A stretch of DNA of 12,852 nucleotides, taken from contig WAQV01000011.1 in assembly GCA_015520065.1 (NCBI GenBank), positions 1-12,852 of the forward strand. The letters run 5' to 3'. The first letter of the stretch is position 1; every line of letters begins with the position of its first letter. A program made the position numbers and the translations under genes. A model generated the notes under the pieces. That model was not told the DNA's origin, made no database searches, and saw nothing but the letters and a program-made list of their open reading frames with translations. Of this stretch, positions 7,336 to 12,755 are shown piece after piece. Source of the stretch: Candidatus Pacearchaeota archaeon (GTDB taxonomy: Archaea; Nanobdellota; Nanobdellia; Pacearchaeales; GW2011-AR1).

Positions 7336-8130
7336 TTATAATTTCTTCCATAAAACAAGATTTCCTGCAGAATCTCTTAAAAACACGCTATCGCTTTTTG
7401 ACCATACTCTTGAATTCCTGTTCCAATAAAAGATATTTTTGTTATCAAGAGAATTAGAAAAATTTCCTACTTTAAGAACTAATTCAGAATTCTTTTTTAG
7501 AACATACTCTGGAAAAATAAATTTGTTTCTTCCCTCATCTCTTACAATCCATCCAGTAATATTGCAGTCAGTTTGGCACTGGTTGTAAAAAACAATTTCT
7601 TGCTCTTTTAAGTTGACTGAATAGAGTTTAATGCATTTAGAACATTCTGCAATTGACCTCTGACATAAATTTTGATTGCTTTCAAGACACTTAATCCATG
7701 CAAAATAAACCTCTGTATAGTAGAGGTCTTTTCCTAAAGGATAATAAGGGTTTGCCAAACCTTTCTTAACAAGTAGAGAGTTTATGTTAACATTATCCAA
7801 AAAAACATAAGCTAAAACTCTTCCGTATTTATCATGCTTTCTGCTTCCATATTCTAAAACTATTGTTTTGTTTAAAACCATATCTTCAAGAAAATTTTTT
7901 GATTCTTCATAGTAGTTTTCTCCTTTTTCAGGAGCATTTATTCCTAAAAGCCTTATTTTTTTGCCATCTGCAATTAAAGTATCTCCGTCAATGACTCTCT
8001 CCACATCTTTGAATTCGTAATCTTTCAGCAAATTGTTTAAGTGAGAATCAAAAAAAGAATAATTTATTGCGAGCAGAATAGAAACTAAAAAAAGCAGGAA
8101 AAAGAAACTCTTCTTACTCTTGGAATTCAT
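7336..8130 (-). CDS. Membrane-anchored or secreted thermonuclease (SNase) with lamin-tail-like domain (264 aa)
   Basis: A nuclease that would act outside the cell. A basic start (MNSKSKK) and a hydrophobic segment at about residues 8-26 form a signal peptide or anchor. The SNase fold covers about 40-165: DGDT at 48-51, RLLGINAPE with R60 and E68, and DKYGR with R104. These match the catalytic Arg35, Glu43 and Arg87 of staphylococcal nuclease. N65 stands where staphylococcal nuclease has the calcium ligand Asp40. Residues about 177-264 form a beta-rich domain (NITGWIVRDEG, VFLRDSAGNLVLW) resembling a lamin-tail domain, which often accompanies such nucleases. Six cysteines between 148 and 189 could form disulfides. 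Known roles of the family are degradation and scavenging of extracellular nucleic acid. Confidence 0.9.
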   Translation of the reverse strand: MNSKSKKSFFFLLFLVSILLAINYSFFDSHLNNLLKDYEFKDVERVIDGDTLIADGKKIRLLGINAPEKGENYYEESKNFLEDMVLNKTIVLEYGSRKHDKYGRVLAYVFLDNVNINSLLVKKGLANPYYPLGKDLYYTEVYFAWIKCLESNQNLCQRSIAECSKCIKLYSVNLKEQEIVFYNQCQTDCNITGWIVRDEGRNKFIFPEYVLKKNSELVLKVGNFSNSLDNKNIFYWNRNSRVWSKSDSVFLRDSAGNLVLWKKL

Positions 8131-8150
8131 AAAGAAGTTAGGCTTATGAA

Positions 8151-8160
8151 GGTTAAAAAA
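8151..8160 (-). promoter_or_regulatory. TATA-like, T-rich element between the secreted-protein and nuclease genes
   Basis: On the minus strand the TAG stop of the upstream gene is followed at once by TTTTTTAACC. Its centre is about 25 bp before the nuclease ATG, so it may be a leaderless promoter. The T-run could equally end the upstream transcript. Confidence 0.4.
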
Positions 8161-8520
8161 CTATTTACACTCCAATTCGTCTTTCTCCCATTGCTTAAAG
8201 TAAATCTTATCTGGTTGAGTAAAACGGCCTAATCCAAAAAACCCTCCAATACTTCCAATCCTGTCAATATATTTGATATACTCTCCATTGTTTGTTTTAC
8301 AGTCAACTTCAACATAATGAATAACTTTATCTCCTCCTCCTGTAGAATACTCGCTTGAAATAATTTCTCTGCAGGTCTTAGGATAATAACATGTCATCTC
8401 TCCTCCAGCAAAAGATAAAGAAGGAACTGAAATAAGTGTAGAAGTTAATCCAATAAGGACTGGTTTAGTTATTCTTTCAAGAAAGGATTTTTTGGATTTG
8501 TACAAGACATCTAGATTCAT
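8161..8520 (-). CDS. Small secreted four-cysteine protein (119 aa)
   Basis: No family is recognised. Residues 1-38 look like a signal peptide: a basic region (YKSKKSFLERITK), a hydrophobic core (PVLIGLTSTLIS) and a likely cleavage after SLSFA, before GGEM. The mature part is about 80 residues, with C44, C50, C74 and C118 (two possible disulfides) and a glycine-rich loop (RIGSIGGFFGLGRF). The frame is open further upstream, into the complement of the tRNA-Leu gene, and an ATG at 8568 is possible. The ATG at 8520 is preferred because a TATA box sits 26 bp before it and because it places the signal peptide near the N-terminus. It precedes the exported nuclease gene on the same strand by 30 bases, so both may work outside the cell. 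Confidence 0.7.
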   Translation of the reverse strand: MNLDVLYKSKKSFLERITKPVLIGLTSTLISVPSLSFAGGEMTCYYPKTCREIISSEYSTGGGDKVIHYVEVDCKTNNGEYIKYIDRIGSIGGFFGLGRFTQPDKIYFKQWEKDELECK

Positions 8521-8540
8521 AGAAAAAACATATTGAAGCT

Positions 8541-8551
8541 GTTTATAAAAT
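8541..8551 (-). promoter_or_regulatory. TATA box for the secreted four-cysteine protein
   Basis: ATTTTATAAAC on the minus strand is centred about 26 bp before the ATG at 8520. It decides the start in favour of 8520 over 8568. Confidence 0.55.
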
Positions 8552-8598
8552 TTCTTATTGTGAATCATATTAATTGTTAGTATATTAAATCTTTTTAT

Positions 8599-8681
8599 GC
8601 GGGGAGAAGGATTCGAACCTTCGCAGGCACTAAGCCACAGGATCTTAAGTCCTGCCCGTTTGACCGCTCCGGCATCCCCGC
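8599..8681 (-). tRNA. tRNA-Leu (anticodon UAA)
   Basis: Class II tRNA of 83 bases. On the minus strand the acceptor GCGGGGA pairs with TCCCCGC. The anticodon stem CAGGA/TCCTG encloses the loop CTTAAGA, so the anticodon is TAA. A long variable arm (GGC-TTAGT-GCC) and the T arm GAAGG-TTCGAAT-CCTTC complete it. No intron is visible and CCA is not encoded; the next bases are ATA. It would read UUA and, by wobble, UUG leucine codons. Any protein frame across this stretch is a shadow. Confidence 0.95.
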
Positions 8682-8687
8682 AGAAAC

Positions 8688-8705
8688 TGTTCAAACAAAT
8701 GAACA
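8688..8705. repeat. Short inverted repeat upstream of tRNA-Leu
   Basis: TGTTCA and TGAACA are separated by six bases. It lies just 5' of the tRNA, at about the expected start of the tRNA transcript. It could be a leader hairpin or a small operator, or simple chance in AT-rich sequence. Confidence 0.3.
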
Positions 8706-8717
8706 ACTAAAACCTCC

Positions 8718-8726
8718 TTTATATTT
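8718..8726 (-). promoter_or_regulatory. TATA box for tRNA-Leu
   Basis: On the minus strand AATATAAAG lies about 41 bp before the tRNA 5' end. This would give a short leader that RNase P removes. Confidence 0.5.
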
Positions 8727-8728
8727 TT

Positions 8729-8742
8729 TGTGTTGTAGTTAT
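8729..8742 (+). repeat. 14-bp direct repeat, copy 1
   Basis: TGTGTTGTAGTTAT, identical to the copy at 8771-8784. It is preceded by CCTTTATA, a possible plus-strand TATA element. Confidence 0.8.
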
Positions 8743-8762
8743 TTTGATGTGATAAGAAAGCC

Positions 8763-8770
8763 TTAAATAA
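8763..8770 (+). promoter_or_regulatory. TATA box for the two-hairpin element and alkyltransferase gene
   Basis: TTAAATAA would place initiation at about 8791-8793, exactly at the base of the first hairpin. No other TATA box at suitable spacing precedes the alkyltransferase gene. Confidence 0.5.
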
Positions 8771-8784
8771 TGTGTTGTAGTTAT
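8771..8784 (+). repeat. 14-bp direct repeat, copy 2
   Basis: TGTGTTGTAGTTAT, identical to 8729-8742. It lies between the TATA box and the predicted transcription start of the two-hairpin element. Confidence 0.8.
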
Positions 8785-8790
8785 GATAAT

Positions 8791-8840
8791 GCTCAACTTC
8801 GGTTGAGTAGGGCCGGACTCTGTTTGGCCCGCTTTTTCTC
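8791..8840 (+). ncRNA. Candidate structured RNA or leader: two hairpins and a T-run
   Basis: Hairpin 1 is CTCAAC-TTCG-GTTGAG (8792-8807), six perfect pairs closed by the very stable C(UUCG)G tetraloop. Hairpin 2 is GGGCC/GGCCC (8810-8814 with 8826-8830) around an 11-base loop. It is followed by GC and five T (8833-8837). The G+C content stands out against the AT-rich surroundings. A TATA box at 8763-8770 predicts initiation right at hairpin 1, so the natural product would be an RNA of about 45-50 bases. It ends four bases before the alkyltransferase ATG, so it may instead be that gene's leader or attenuator. GAGT (8805-8808) can also pair with ACTC (8817-8820), offering an alternative fold. 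No known RNA family is recognised. Confidence 0.5.
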
Positions 8841-8843
8841 AAA

Positions 8844-9131
8844 ATGAGTTTGACTGAGTTTCAGAAAAAAGTATACAAGATAGTTAAAAAAATTCCGAAA
8901 GGAAAAGTAACAACTTACAAAGCAATTGCAAAAAAGCTAAACAGTTCTCCAAGAGCTGTAGGAAAAGCCCTAAACAAGAACCCTTTTTTAATAAAAATCC
9001 CTTGCCACAGAGTTGTCAACTCTAATGGGAAGGTTGGAGGTTATAAAGAAGGAATTAATAAAAAAATCTCTCTTCTGAGAAAAGAAGGTGTTGAAATAAA
9101 AAACGGCAAAATTCTCTCGAAAATTATTTAA
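8844..9131 (+). CDS. One-domain O6-alkylguanine-DNA alkyltransferase (95 aa)
   Basis: A DNA repair protein that would take the alkyl group from O6-alkylguanine onto its own cysteine. It contains only the C-terminal DNA-binding/active-site domain of Ogt/MGMT. The conserved parts are KVTTYKAIAKKL (winged helix start, Y25), PRAVGKAL (recognition helix, R37 as the likely arginine finger), the active site IPCHRVV with C54-H55-R56, and VGGYKEG. Because Cys54 is present it should be an active transferase and not a non-catalytic ATL protein, in which this cysteine is replaced by Trp or another residue. The usual N-terminal domain is absent. No Shine-Dalgarno precedes the ATG; the upstream 50 bases are the two-hairpin element. 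Its stop codon lies inside the TATA box of the next gene. Confidence 0.9.
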   Translation: MSLTEFQKKVYKIVKKIPKGKVTTYKAIAKKLNSSPRAVGKALNKNPFLIKIPCHRVVNSNGKVGGYKEGINKKISLLRKEGVEIKNGKILSKII

Positions 9132-9134
9132 ATA
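9125..9134 (+). promoter_or_regulatory. TATA box for hsp20, overlapping the alkyltransferase stop codon
   Basis: TATTTAAATA is centred about 25 bp before the Hsp20 ATG. The TAA at 9129-9131 that ends the alkyltransferase gene is part of it. Confidence 0.6.
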
Positions 9135-9153
9135 CCTGTTCATTCATATAAAA

Positions 9154-9420
9154 ATGAAAGAAACATCAAAAGAGGTAGTTCTTGAATTAAACCTTCCAGA
9201 GTTTAGCAGGAAAGATATAAAAGTTAATATCAAGAAAAACTCTCTGCAGGTTAAGGCGGAAAAGAAAACAGAAAAGAAAGTACAGAAAAAAGGATATTAT
9301 CATGAAGAAAAGACGAGCAGAGTGTTCAGTTATTTTACAACTATCCCAACAATAGACCCTAAAAAAGCAAAAGTATCTTTTAAGAAAGGAGTTTTAAAAA
9401 TAAGCTCTAAAAAAGCATAA
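9154..9420 (+). CDS. Minimal Hsp20 small heat-shock protein (88 aa)
   Basis: An alpha-crystallin-domain chaperone that would hold unfolding proteins. The domain fills the whole chain: VVLELNLPEFSRKDIKVNIK at about 8-27, LQVKAEKK, the region EEKTSRVFSYFTTIP (51-65), and the conserved GVLKI at 79-83. Typical small Hsps are 140-170 residues, with a variable N-terminal arm and a C-terminal I-x-I tail that drive oligomer assembly. Both are missing, so it may stay dimeric. The protein is very lysine-rich. The TATA box at leaderless distance supports the start. Confidence 0.85.
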   Translation: MKETSKEVVLELNLPEFSRKDIKVNIKKNSLQVKAEKKTEKKVQKKGYYHEEKTSRVFSYFTTIPTIDPKKAKVSFKKGVLKISSKKA

Positions 9421-9427
9421 CAAAAAG

Positions 9428-9436
9428 TTTTATATA
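9428..9436 (+). promoter_or_regulatory. TATA box for the 44-aa membrane protein
   Basis: TTTTATATA would start transcription at about 9458, giving a leader of about 30 bases with a strong Shine-Dalgarno. Confidence 0.55.
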
Positions 9437-9475
9437 CTTCTTTTTCCTTTCAAAATCATCAAATTAAAATAAAAA

Positions 9476-9482
9476 AGGAGGT
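9476..9482 (+). promoter_or_regulatory. Strong Shine-Dalgarno of the 44-aa protein
   Basis: AGGAGGT six bases before the ATG at 9489. It is the best match to the 16S rRNA anti-Shine-Dalgarno in the window. Confidence 0.75.
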
Positions 9483-9488
9483 TAAAAA

Positions 9489-9623
9489 ATGGACGAGTGG
9501 AAAAAGTGGGTAATTGTTGTTGCAGGTGTAGTTGCAGTGATTGGACAGTTCTGGGGATCCCAGTATTACCTGCCTTTAATCGGAGGAGCTGTAGCAGCAA
9601 TTGTAGGTCTTCTTTTGGAATAA
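9489..9623 (+). CDS. 44-aa small membrane protein
   Basis: Begins MDEWKKWVIVVAGVVAVIGQ and ends AAIVGLLLE. Two hydrophobic stretches (about residues 7-19 and 28-43) are joined by FWGSQYYLP, which suggests a helical hairpin in the membrane or two short helices. It is short enough to be missed by gene callers. It is supported by a TATA box, a strong Shine-Dalgarno and a string of T-runs after the stop codon, so it looks like a complete, well-expressed single-gene unit. Function unknown. It converges with another small membrane protein gene. Confidence 0.75.
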   Translation: MDEWKKWVIVVAGVVAVIGQFWGSQYYLPLIGGAVAAIVGLLLE

Positions 9624-9635
9624 AGAAAATCTGAA

Positions 9636-9670
9636 TTTTTGTTATTTTTTTATATTTTTTCTAGTTTTTT
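9636..9670 (+). terminator. Tandem T-run terminator after the 44-aa gene
   Basis: Four runs of five to seven T within 35 bases start 13 bases after the stop codon. Archaeal RNA polymerase ends transcription at such runs without needing a hairpin. Confidence 0.6.
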
Positions 9671-9690
9671 ATAGAATCCTTAATTAATTC

Positions 9691-9879
9691 TTAATCCTTT
9701 AAGTCGCTTATTCCTAACAGAAGGAACAAAAGTCCTACCATTATTACAAACCAGACTATTCCTCCTTTAAAGAACTCTGTTGCAGCATCACCTAATCCAA
9801 ATATGTTCATTCCCCATGCTATGTATATCGGAAAAATTAACAATACAAGACCAATTATTAGTTCTAGCCATTTATTCAT
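9691..9879 (-). CDS. 62-aa small membrane protein
   Basis: Two hydrophobic helices (about residues 5-23 and 39-57) are joined by a loop with NIFGLGDAATEFFKGG. The C-terminus is SDLKD. No family is recognised. The ATG at 9879 has a TATA box about 25 bp upstream on the same strand, which fits a leaderless message. It converges with the 44-aa membrane protein, 67 bases apart, and shares a promoter region with the divergent cysteine-rich protein gene. A partnership between the two small membrane proteins is only a guess. Confidence 0.75.
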   Translation of the reverse strand: MNKWLELIIGLVLLIFPIYIAWGMNIFGLGDAATEFFKGGIVWFVIMVGLLFLLLGISDLKD

Positions 9880-9898
9880 ATTAATTCCAGAATCTCTC

Positions 9899-9908
9899 TA
9901 TTTAAAAA
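9899..9908 (-). promoter_or_regulatory. TATA box for the 62-aa membrane protein
   Basis: TTTTTAAATA on the minus strand is centred about 25 bp before the ATG at 9879. Confidence 0.55.
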
Positions 9909-9945
9909 GATTTTTGTTGTGAAATGTATATTGTATAATAAGAAT

Positions 9946-9954
9946 GTTTTTAAG
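9946..9954 (+). promoter_or_regulatory. TATA box for the cysteine-rich protein gene
   Basis: GTTTTTAAG is centred 26 bp before the ATG at 9976. This is the reason for preferring that start over the in-frame ATG at 9919. Confidence 0.5.
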
Positions 9955-9975
9955 AGAAACGTGCAAGAAGCAGAT

Positions 9976-10659
9976 ATGAAAAACTGCCTGCATGCACTTT
10001 TTGACAAGCAAGTAAACAAGATTCTTTCTGCAGGGTATCTAGAAATTATCCCAGAAAGTTTGAAAATAGACAGAAAAAAATTTCTTGACATTCTTTCACC
10101 TTTGAAAGAGAGACTAAACTCTGTTGAATACGAACACGGAAACATTCCTTTTCTAATAGTCTTTCCTAACGAGTTTTTGGAAATAGAAAAGCAAATTCCC
10201 TTAATTAGTGTTGATGGAGTAAAGGCTGTTGGAAGGTCTTTTTACAATCTTAGAAAAAACACTGACGAATGCGTTTCTGATTGTTCTGCATGCAACATAT
10301 GTTCAGACTGCACCCATATTAATGAGATTAGAAAACCTTATCTCTGTATTGATATTGAAACAGACTATAAGGAAAAATGGCTGTTGCAGAGCGATTATGC
10401 AGATTTCTTTAAAAAAAGAAAGAGGTTCGGGCTTACTTTAGAGGAAGGGGTGGCTCTCGTGTTGCATTATCCTGAAGTTCTAAAAAAGCACTTTCTTGAA
10501 TTTTCAGGCTCAAGATGCGATGACAGGCACACTCCAAACGCACAGTATTTTAAGTCCTATAGAGGAGAATTTAGGTTATGGTTTTGTTACCATTACAGAA
10601 ACTTCGTAGATGAAGATTTCAGGGCGCCTTCTTGCAGAAAAAGAGCATTTATTGAATAA
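9976..10659 (+). CDS. Cysteine-rich protein resembling DUF5701 (227 aa)
   Basis: Resembles, from memory, the uncharacterised DUF5701 family. Visible landmarks are GNIPFLIVFP (55-64), PYLCIDIETDY (121-131), RFGLTLEEGVALVLHYPEVL (150-169) and FSGSR (176-180). A cluster of five cysteines, C99, C103, C106, C109 and C112 (spacing 3-2-2-2), precedes the PYL strand; C124, C181, C204 and C220 follow. The cluster could bind zinc or an iron-sulfur centre. There is no signal peptide or membrane segment. An in-frame ATG at 9919 would add 19 residues, but the leaderless TATA spacing and the sequence favour 9976. The function of the family is not known. Confidence 0.75.
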   Translation: MKNCLHALFDKQVNKILSAGYLEIIPESLKIDRKKFLDILSPLKERLNSVEYEHGNIPFLIVFPNEFLEIEKQIPLISVDGVKAVGRSFYNLRKNTDECVSDCSACNICSDCTHINEIRKPYLCIDIETDYKEKWLLQSDYADFFKKRKRFGLTLEEGVALVLHYPEVLKKHFLEFSGSRCDDRHTPNAQYFKSYRGEFRLWFCYHYRNFVDEDFRAPSCRKRAFIE

Positions 10660-10669
10660 AAGCATATAT

Positions 10670-10678
10670 TTTTAAAAT
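10670..10678 (+). promoter_or_regulatory. TATA box for the deoxyhypusine synthase gene
   Basis: TTTTAAAAT is centred about 24 bp before the ATG at 10698, at leaderless distance. Confidence 0.5.
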
Positions 10679-10697
10679 TGAGTTTTTAAAATGTTTT

Positions 10698-11624
10698 ATG
10701 AAAGAGATAAATCATATTAAAGTAAAAAAAGGTATGGCTGTTTCTGAACTTGTTTCCTGCATGAGAGATGCTGGATTTGGAGCAGAAAAAATAGGAAAAG
10801 CTGCAGAGATTTTTGAAAAAATGTTGAATGATACTGAATGTAAAATATTTTTAGGGGTTGCAGGTGCAATGGTTCCAGGAGGAATGAAAGAGATAATTTT
10901 AGATATGCTTGATAAAGTGGATGTTTTTGTAACTACTGGAGCAAATCTTACTCATGATTTAATAGAGGCTGTAGGAGGCAAGCACTATCAAGGAGATGAG
11001 CTTGCAGATGATGAAAAACTTAATGAAGAAGGGATTGACAGAATGTACAATGTTTTTATGAAGAATTCTGTTTATGAAAATCTTGAGAAATTTTTCAAAA
11101 AAAATTATGATGTTCTTAAGGAGTGTAAAAGCATTAAAGAGTTTTTATGGAAATTAGGAGAGATTCTTGAAAATGAGAATAGTAAAAACAGCATTTTAAG
11201 AAAATGTTATGAGAAAAAAGTTCCTATCTTCTGTCCTGGAATAGCAGACTCTGGGATAGGTTTAATGATGTGGGGAAGAGCTGCTGAAGGAAAAGGGAAC
11301 AGCTGCATAGATGTGTTCTCAGATATAAATGACATAGTTGATATTTCCTGGACTGCAAAAAAAACAGGAGTCATTTATGTTGGAGGAGGATTGCCTAAAA
11401 ATTTCATTCAGCAAGCATTGCAGTTTTCAAAAGGTGCTGATTATGGAATCCAGATTACAACAGACAGACCTGAAAGCGGAGGTTCAAGCGGGGCTCCTTT
11501 GAGAGAAGGAATCTCGTGGGGGAAAATGAATCCAAAAGCTGATTTTGTTGATGTTTTTTGCGATGCTACAATTGCATTACCATTGGTTTTAGGATATGTA
11601 ACCGACAAACCCTGTAAAAAATAA
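10698..11624 (+). CDS. dys: Deoxyhypusine synthase (308 aa)
   Basis: Would make deoxyhypusine on archaeal aIF5A from a lysine side chain and a polyamine, using NAD. Family blocks are GVAGAMVPGGMKEII (53-67), FVTTGANLTHDLIEAVGG (77-94), PGIADSGIGLMMW (180-192), YVGGGLPKNFIQQ (227-239), GADYGIQITTDRPE (247-259) and ISWGK (272-276). K276 matches the lysine that forms the enzyme intermediate (human Lys329). Length is typical for archaeal members. Compared from memory with human DHS (FDGSDSGARPDEAVSWGK), E270 and W274 are kept, but the spermidine-contacting Asp313 and Asp316 appear as S260 and S263, and the KHH motif is PKN. It could therefore use a polyamine other than spermidine, or be a homospermidine synthase-like relative. 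Confidence 0.92.
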   Translation: MKEINHIKVKKGMAVSELVSCMRDAGFGAEKIGKAAEIFEKMLNDTECKIFLGVAGAMVPGGMKEIILDMLDKVDVFVTTGANLTHDLIEAVGGKHYQGDELADDEKLNEEGIDRMYNVFMKNSVYENLEKFFKKNYDVLKECKSIKEFLWKLGEILENENSKNSILRKCYEKKVPIFCPGIADSGIGLMMWGRAAEGKGNSCIDVFSDINDIVDISWTAKKTGVIYVGGGLPKNFIQQALQFSKGADYGIQITTDRPESGGSSGAPLREGISWGKMNPKADFVDVFCDATIALPLVLGYVTDKPCKK

Positions 11625-11628
11625 ACTG

Positions 11629-11637
11629 TTAAATTTT
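11629..11637 (+). promoter_or_regulatory. TATA-like box before the DHH phosphoesterase gene
   Basis: TTAAATTTT is centred about 24 bp before the ATG at 11656. A weak purine-rich GAGGA at 11645-11649 also lies upstream of the ATG, so leaderless and leadered messages are both possible. Confidence 0.4.
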
Positions 11638-11655
11638 AATCTAAGAGGAACTCAA

Positions 11656-12714
11656 ATGCTAACGCAAGAACAAATTAAAGAGATAAAAGAGCATCTTGAA
11701 AAAGCCCAAAACCCTGTGTTTTATTTTGACAATGACCAAGACGGTTTGTGCAGTTTCTTATTGCTTCAAAGGTATTGTGGAAAAGGCAAAGGTGTTCCGA
11801 TAAAAACATTTCCTTCTCTTGATGAAGGTTACTTCAGAAAGGTCAATGAACTTAATGCAGATTATATATTCATTCTTGACAAGCCAGTTGTTTCTGAAGA
11901 GTTTTTTAAAAGGGCTGAGGAGATAAATATTCCAATAGTATGGATAGACCACCACCCTTTAAATGAGAACTGCAAAAAAAGAAAAATTCCTTCTTTTGTG
12001 AATTACTACAATCCTTTTTTAAAATCAGAAAAAAACCTTCCAACAACTTATCTATGTTACAATGTAACAAAAAGAAAGGAAGATTTGTGGATAGCAGTGA
12101 TAGGATGCATATCTGACAAATTTGTTCCTGAGTTTTATGAAGAGTTTATTGAAAAATACCCTGATTTAGCAATAAAGTCTGATAATGCTTTTGAGATTTT
12201 TTATAGCTCTGAGATAGGAAGAATAGCTAGAATTCTAGGGTTTGGGCTTAAAGACAGAACAACCAATGTAATTAACATGCTGAGATTCTTGATAAAAGTG
12301 AGATCTCCTTATGAGATTTTAGAGGAAAACTCAAAAACATACACTATACACAAAAGAGTTAATGAGATTAATAGAAGATATCAGAAACTTATTAAAAGAG
12401 CTCTTGAAGAGAGTAAAAAATCAGAAAAGCTTCTTTTTTTCAAATACAGTGGCAATTTAAGCATAAGCAGTGATTTGGCAAATGAATTGAGTTACAGGCT
12501 TCCTGACAAAGTCATTGTTGTAGTTTATATTTCAGGGATAAAGGCTAATATATCTGTAAGGGGAAAGAAAATAAAAAACATTGTTCTAAAATCTCTCGAA
12601 GGCATAGAAGGGGCCACTGGCGGCGGTCATGAAGATGCTGTCGGAGCCCAGATGGAAATAAAGTATCTTGAAAAGTTTAAAAGCAACTTGTTGGAAAATT
12701 TAAGGAACCGATAA
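11656..12714 (+). CDS. DHH/DHHA1 phosphoesterase (RecJ/NrnA-like), 352 aa
   Basis: A manganese-dependent phosphoesterase of the DHH superfamily, which includes RecJ, NrnA nanoRNases and archaeal GINS-associated nucleases. Motif I is FDNDQDG with D25, D27 and D29. D75 in ILDKP is motif II. Motif III is IDHHPLN with D98-H99-H100. A helical linker rich in charged residues (about 220-258) leads to a DHHA1 domain ending in GATGGGHEDAVGA (319-331), whose GGGH binds the substrate end. All metal ligands are in place, so it should be active. The likely substrate is single-stranded DNA or RNA ends or short oligonucleotides; the sequence alone does not decide. No membrane segment. It follows deoxyhypusine synthase by 31 bases, but the functions are not obviously linked. 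Confidence 0.9.
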   Translation: MLTQEQIKEIKEHLEKAQNPVFYFDNDQDGLCSFLLLQRYCGKGKGVPIKTFPSLDEGYFRKVNELNADYIFILDKPVVSEEFFKRAEEINIPIVWIDHHPLNENCKKRKIPSFVNYYNPFLKSEKNLPTTYLCYNVTKRKEDLWIAVIGCISDKFVPEFYEEFIEKYPDLAIKSDNAFEIFYSSEIGRIARILGFGLKDRTTNVINMLRFLIKVRSPYEILEENSKTYTIHKRVNEINRRYQKLIKRALEESKKSEKLLFFKYSGNLSISSDLANELSYRLPDKVIVVVYISGIKANISVRGKKIKNIVLKSLEGIEGATGGGHEDAVGAQMEIKYLEKFKSNLLENLRNR

Positions 12715-12724
12715 ATTTAAAAAT
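12713..12724 (+). promoter_or_regulatory. TATA box for the last, partial gene
   Basis: AAATTTAAAAAT overlaps the stop codon of the phosphoesterase gene. Initiation about 26 bp on would give a short leader holding GGAGA (12741-12745). Confidence 0.45.
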
Positions 12725-12755
12725 AGATACATAGTATTCTGGAGAATATTTTAAA

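Noticed and set aside
8521..8706. Longer secreted-protein frame reading through the tRNA-Leu gene
   Set aside because: The tRNA is unambiguous, and a TATA box lies 26 bp before the internal ATG at 8520. The extension would bury the signal peptide.
8645..8842. 65-residue minus-strand frame between the tRNA and the alkyltransferase gene
   Set aside because: It overlaps the tRNA, the repeats and the two hairpins. The product has no protein-like pattern.
9876..10145. 89-residue minus-strand frame opposite the cysteine-rich protein gene
   Set aside because: It is antisense to the well-supported DUF5701-like gene, with no promoter or ribosome site of its own.
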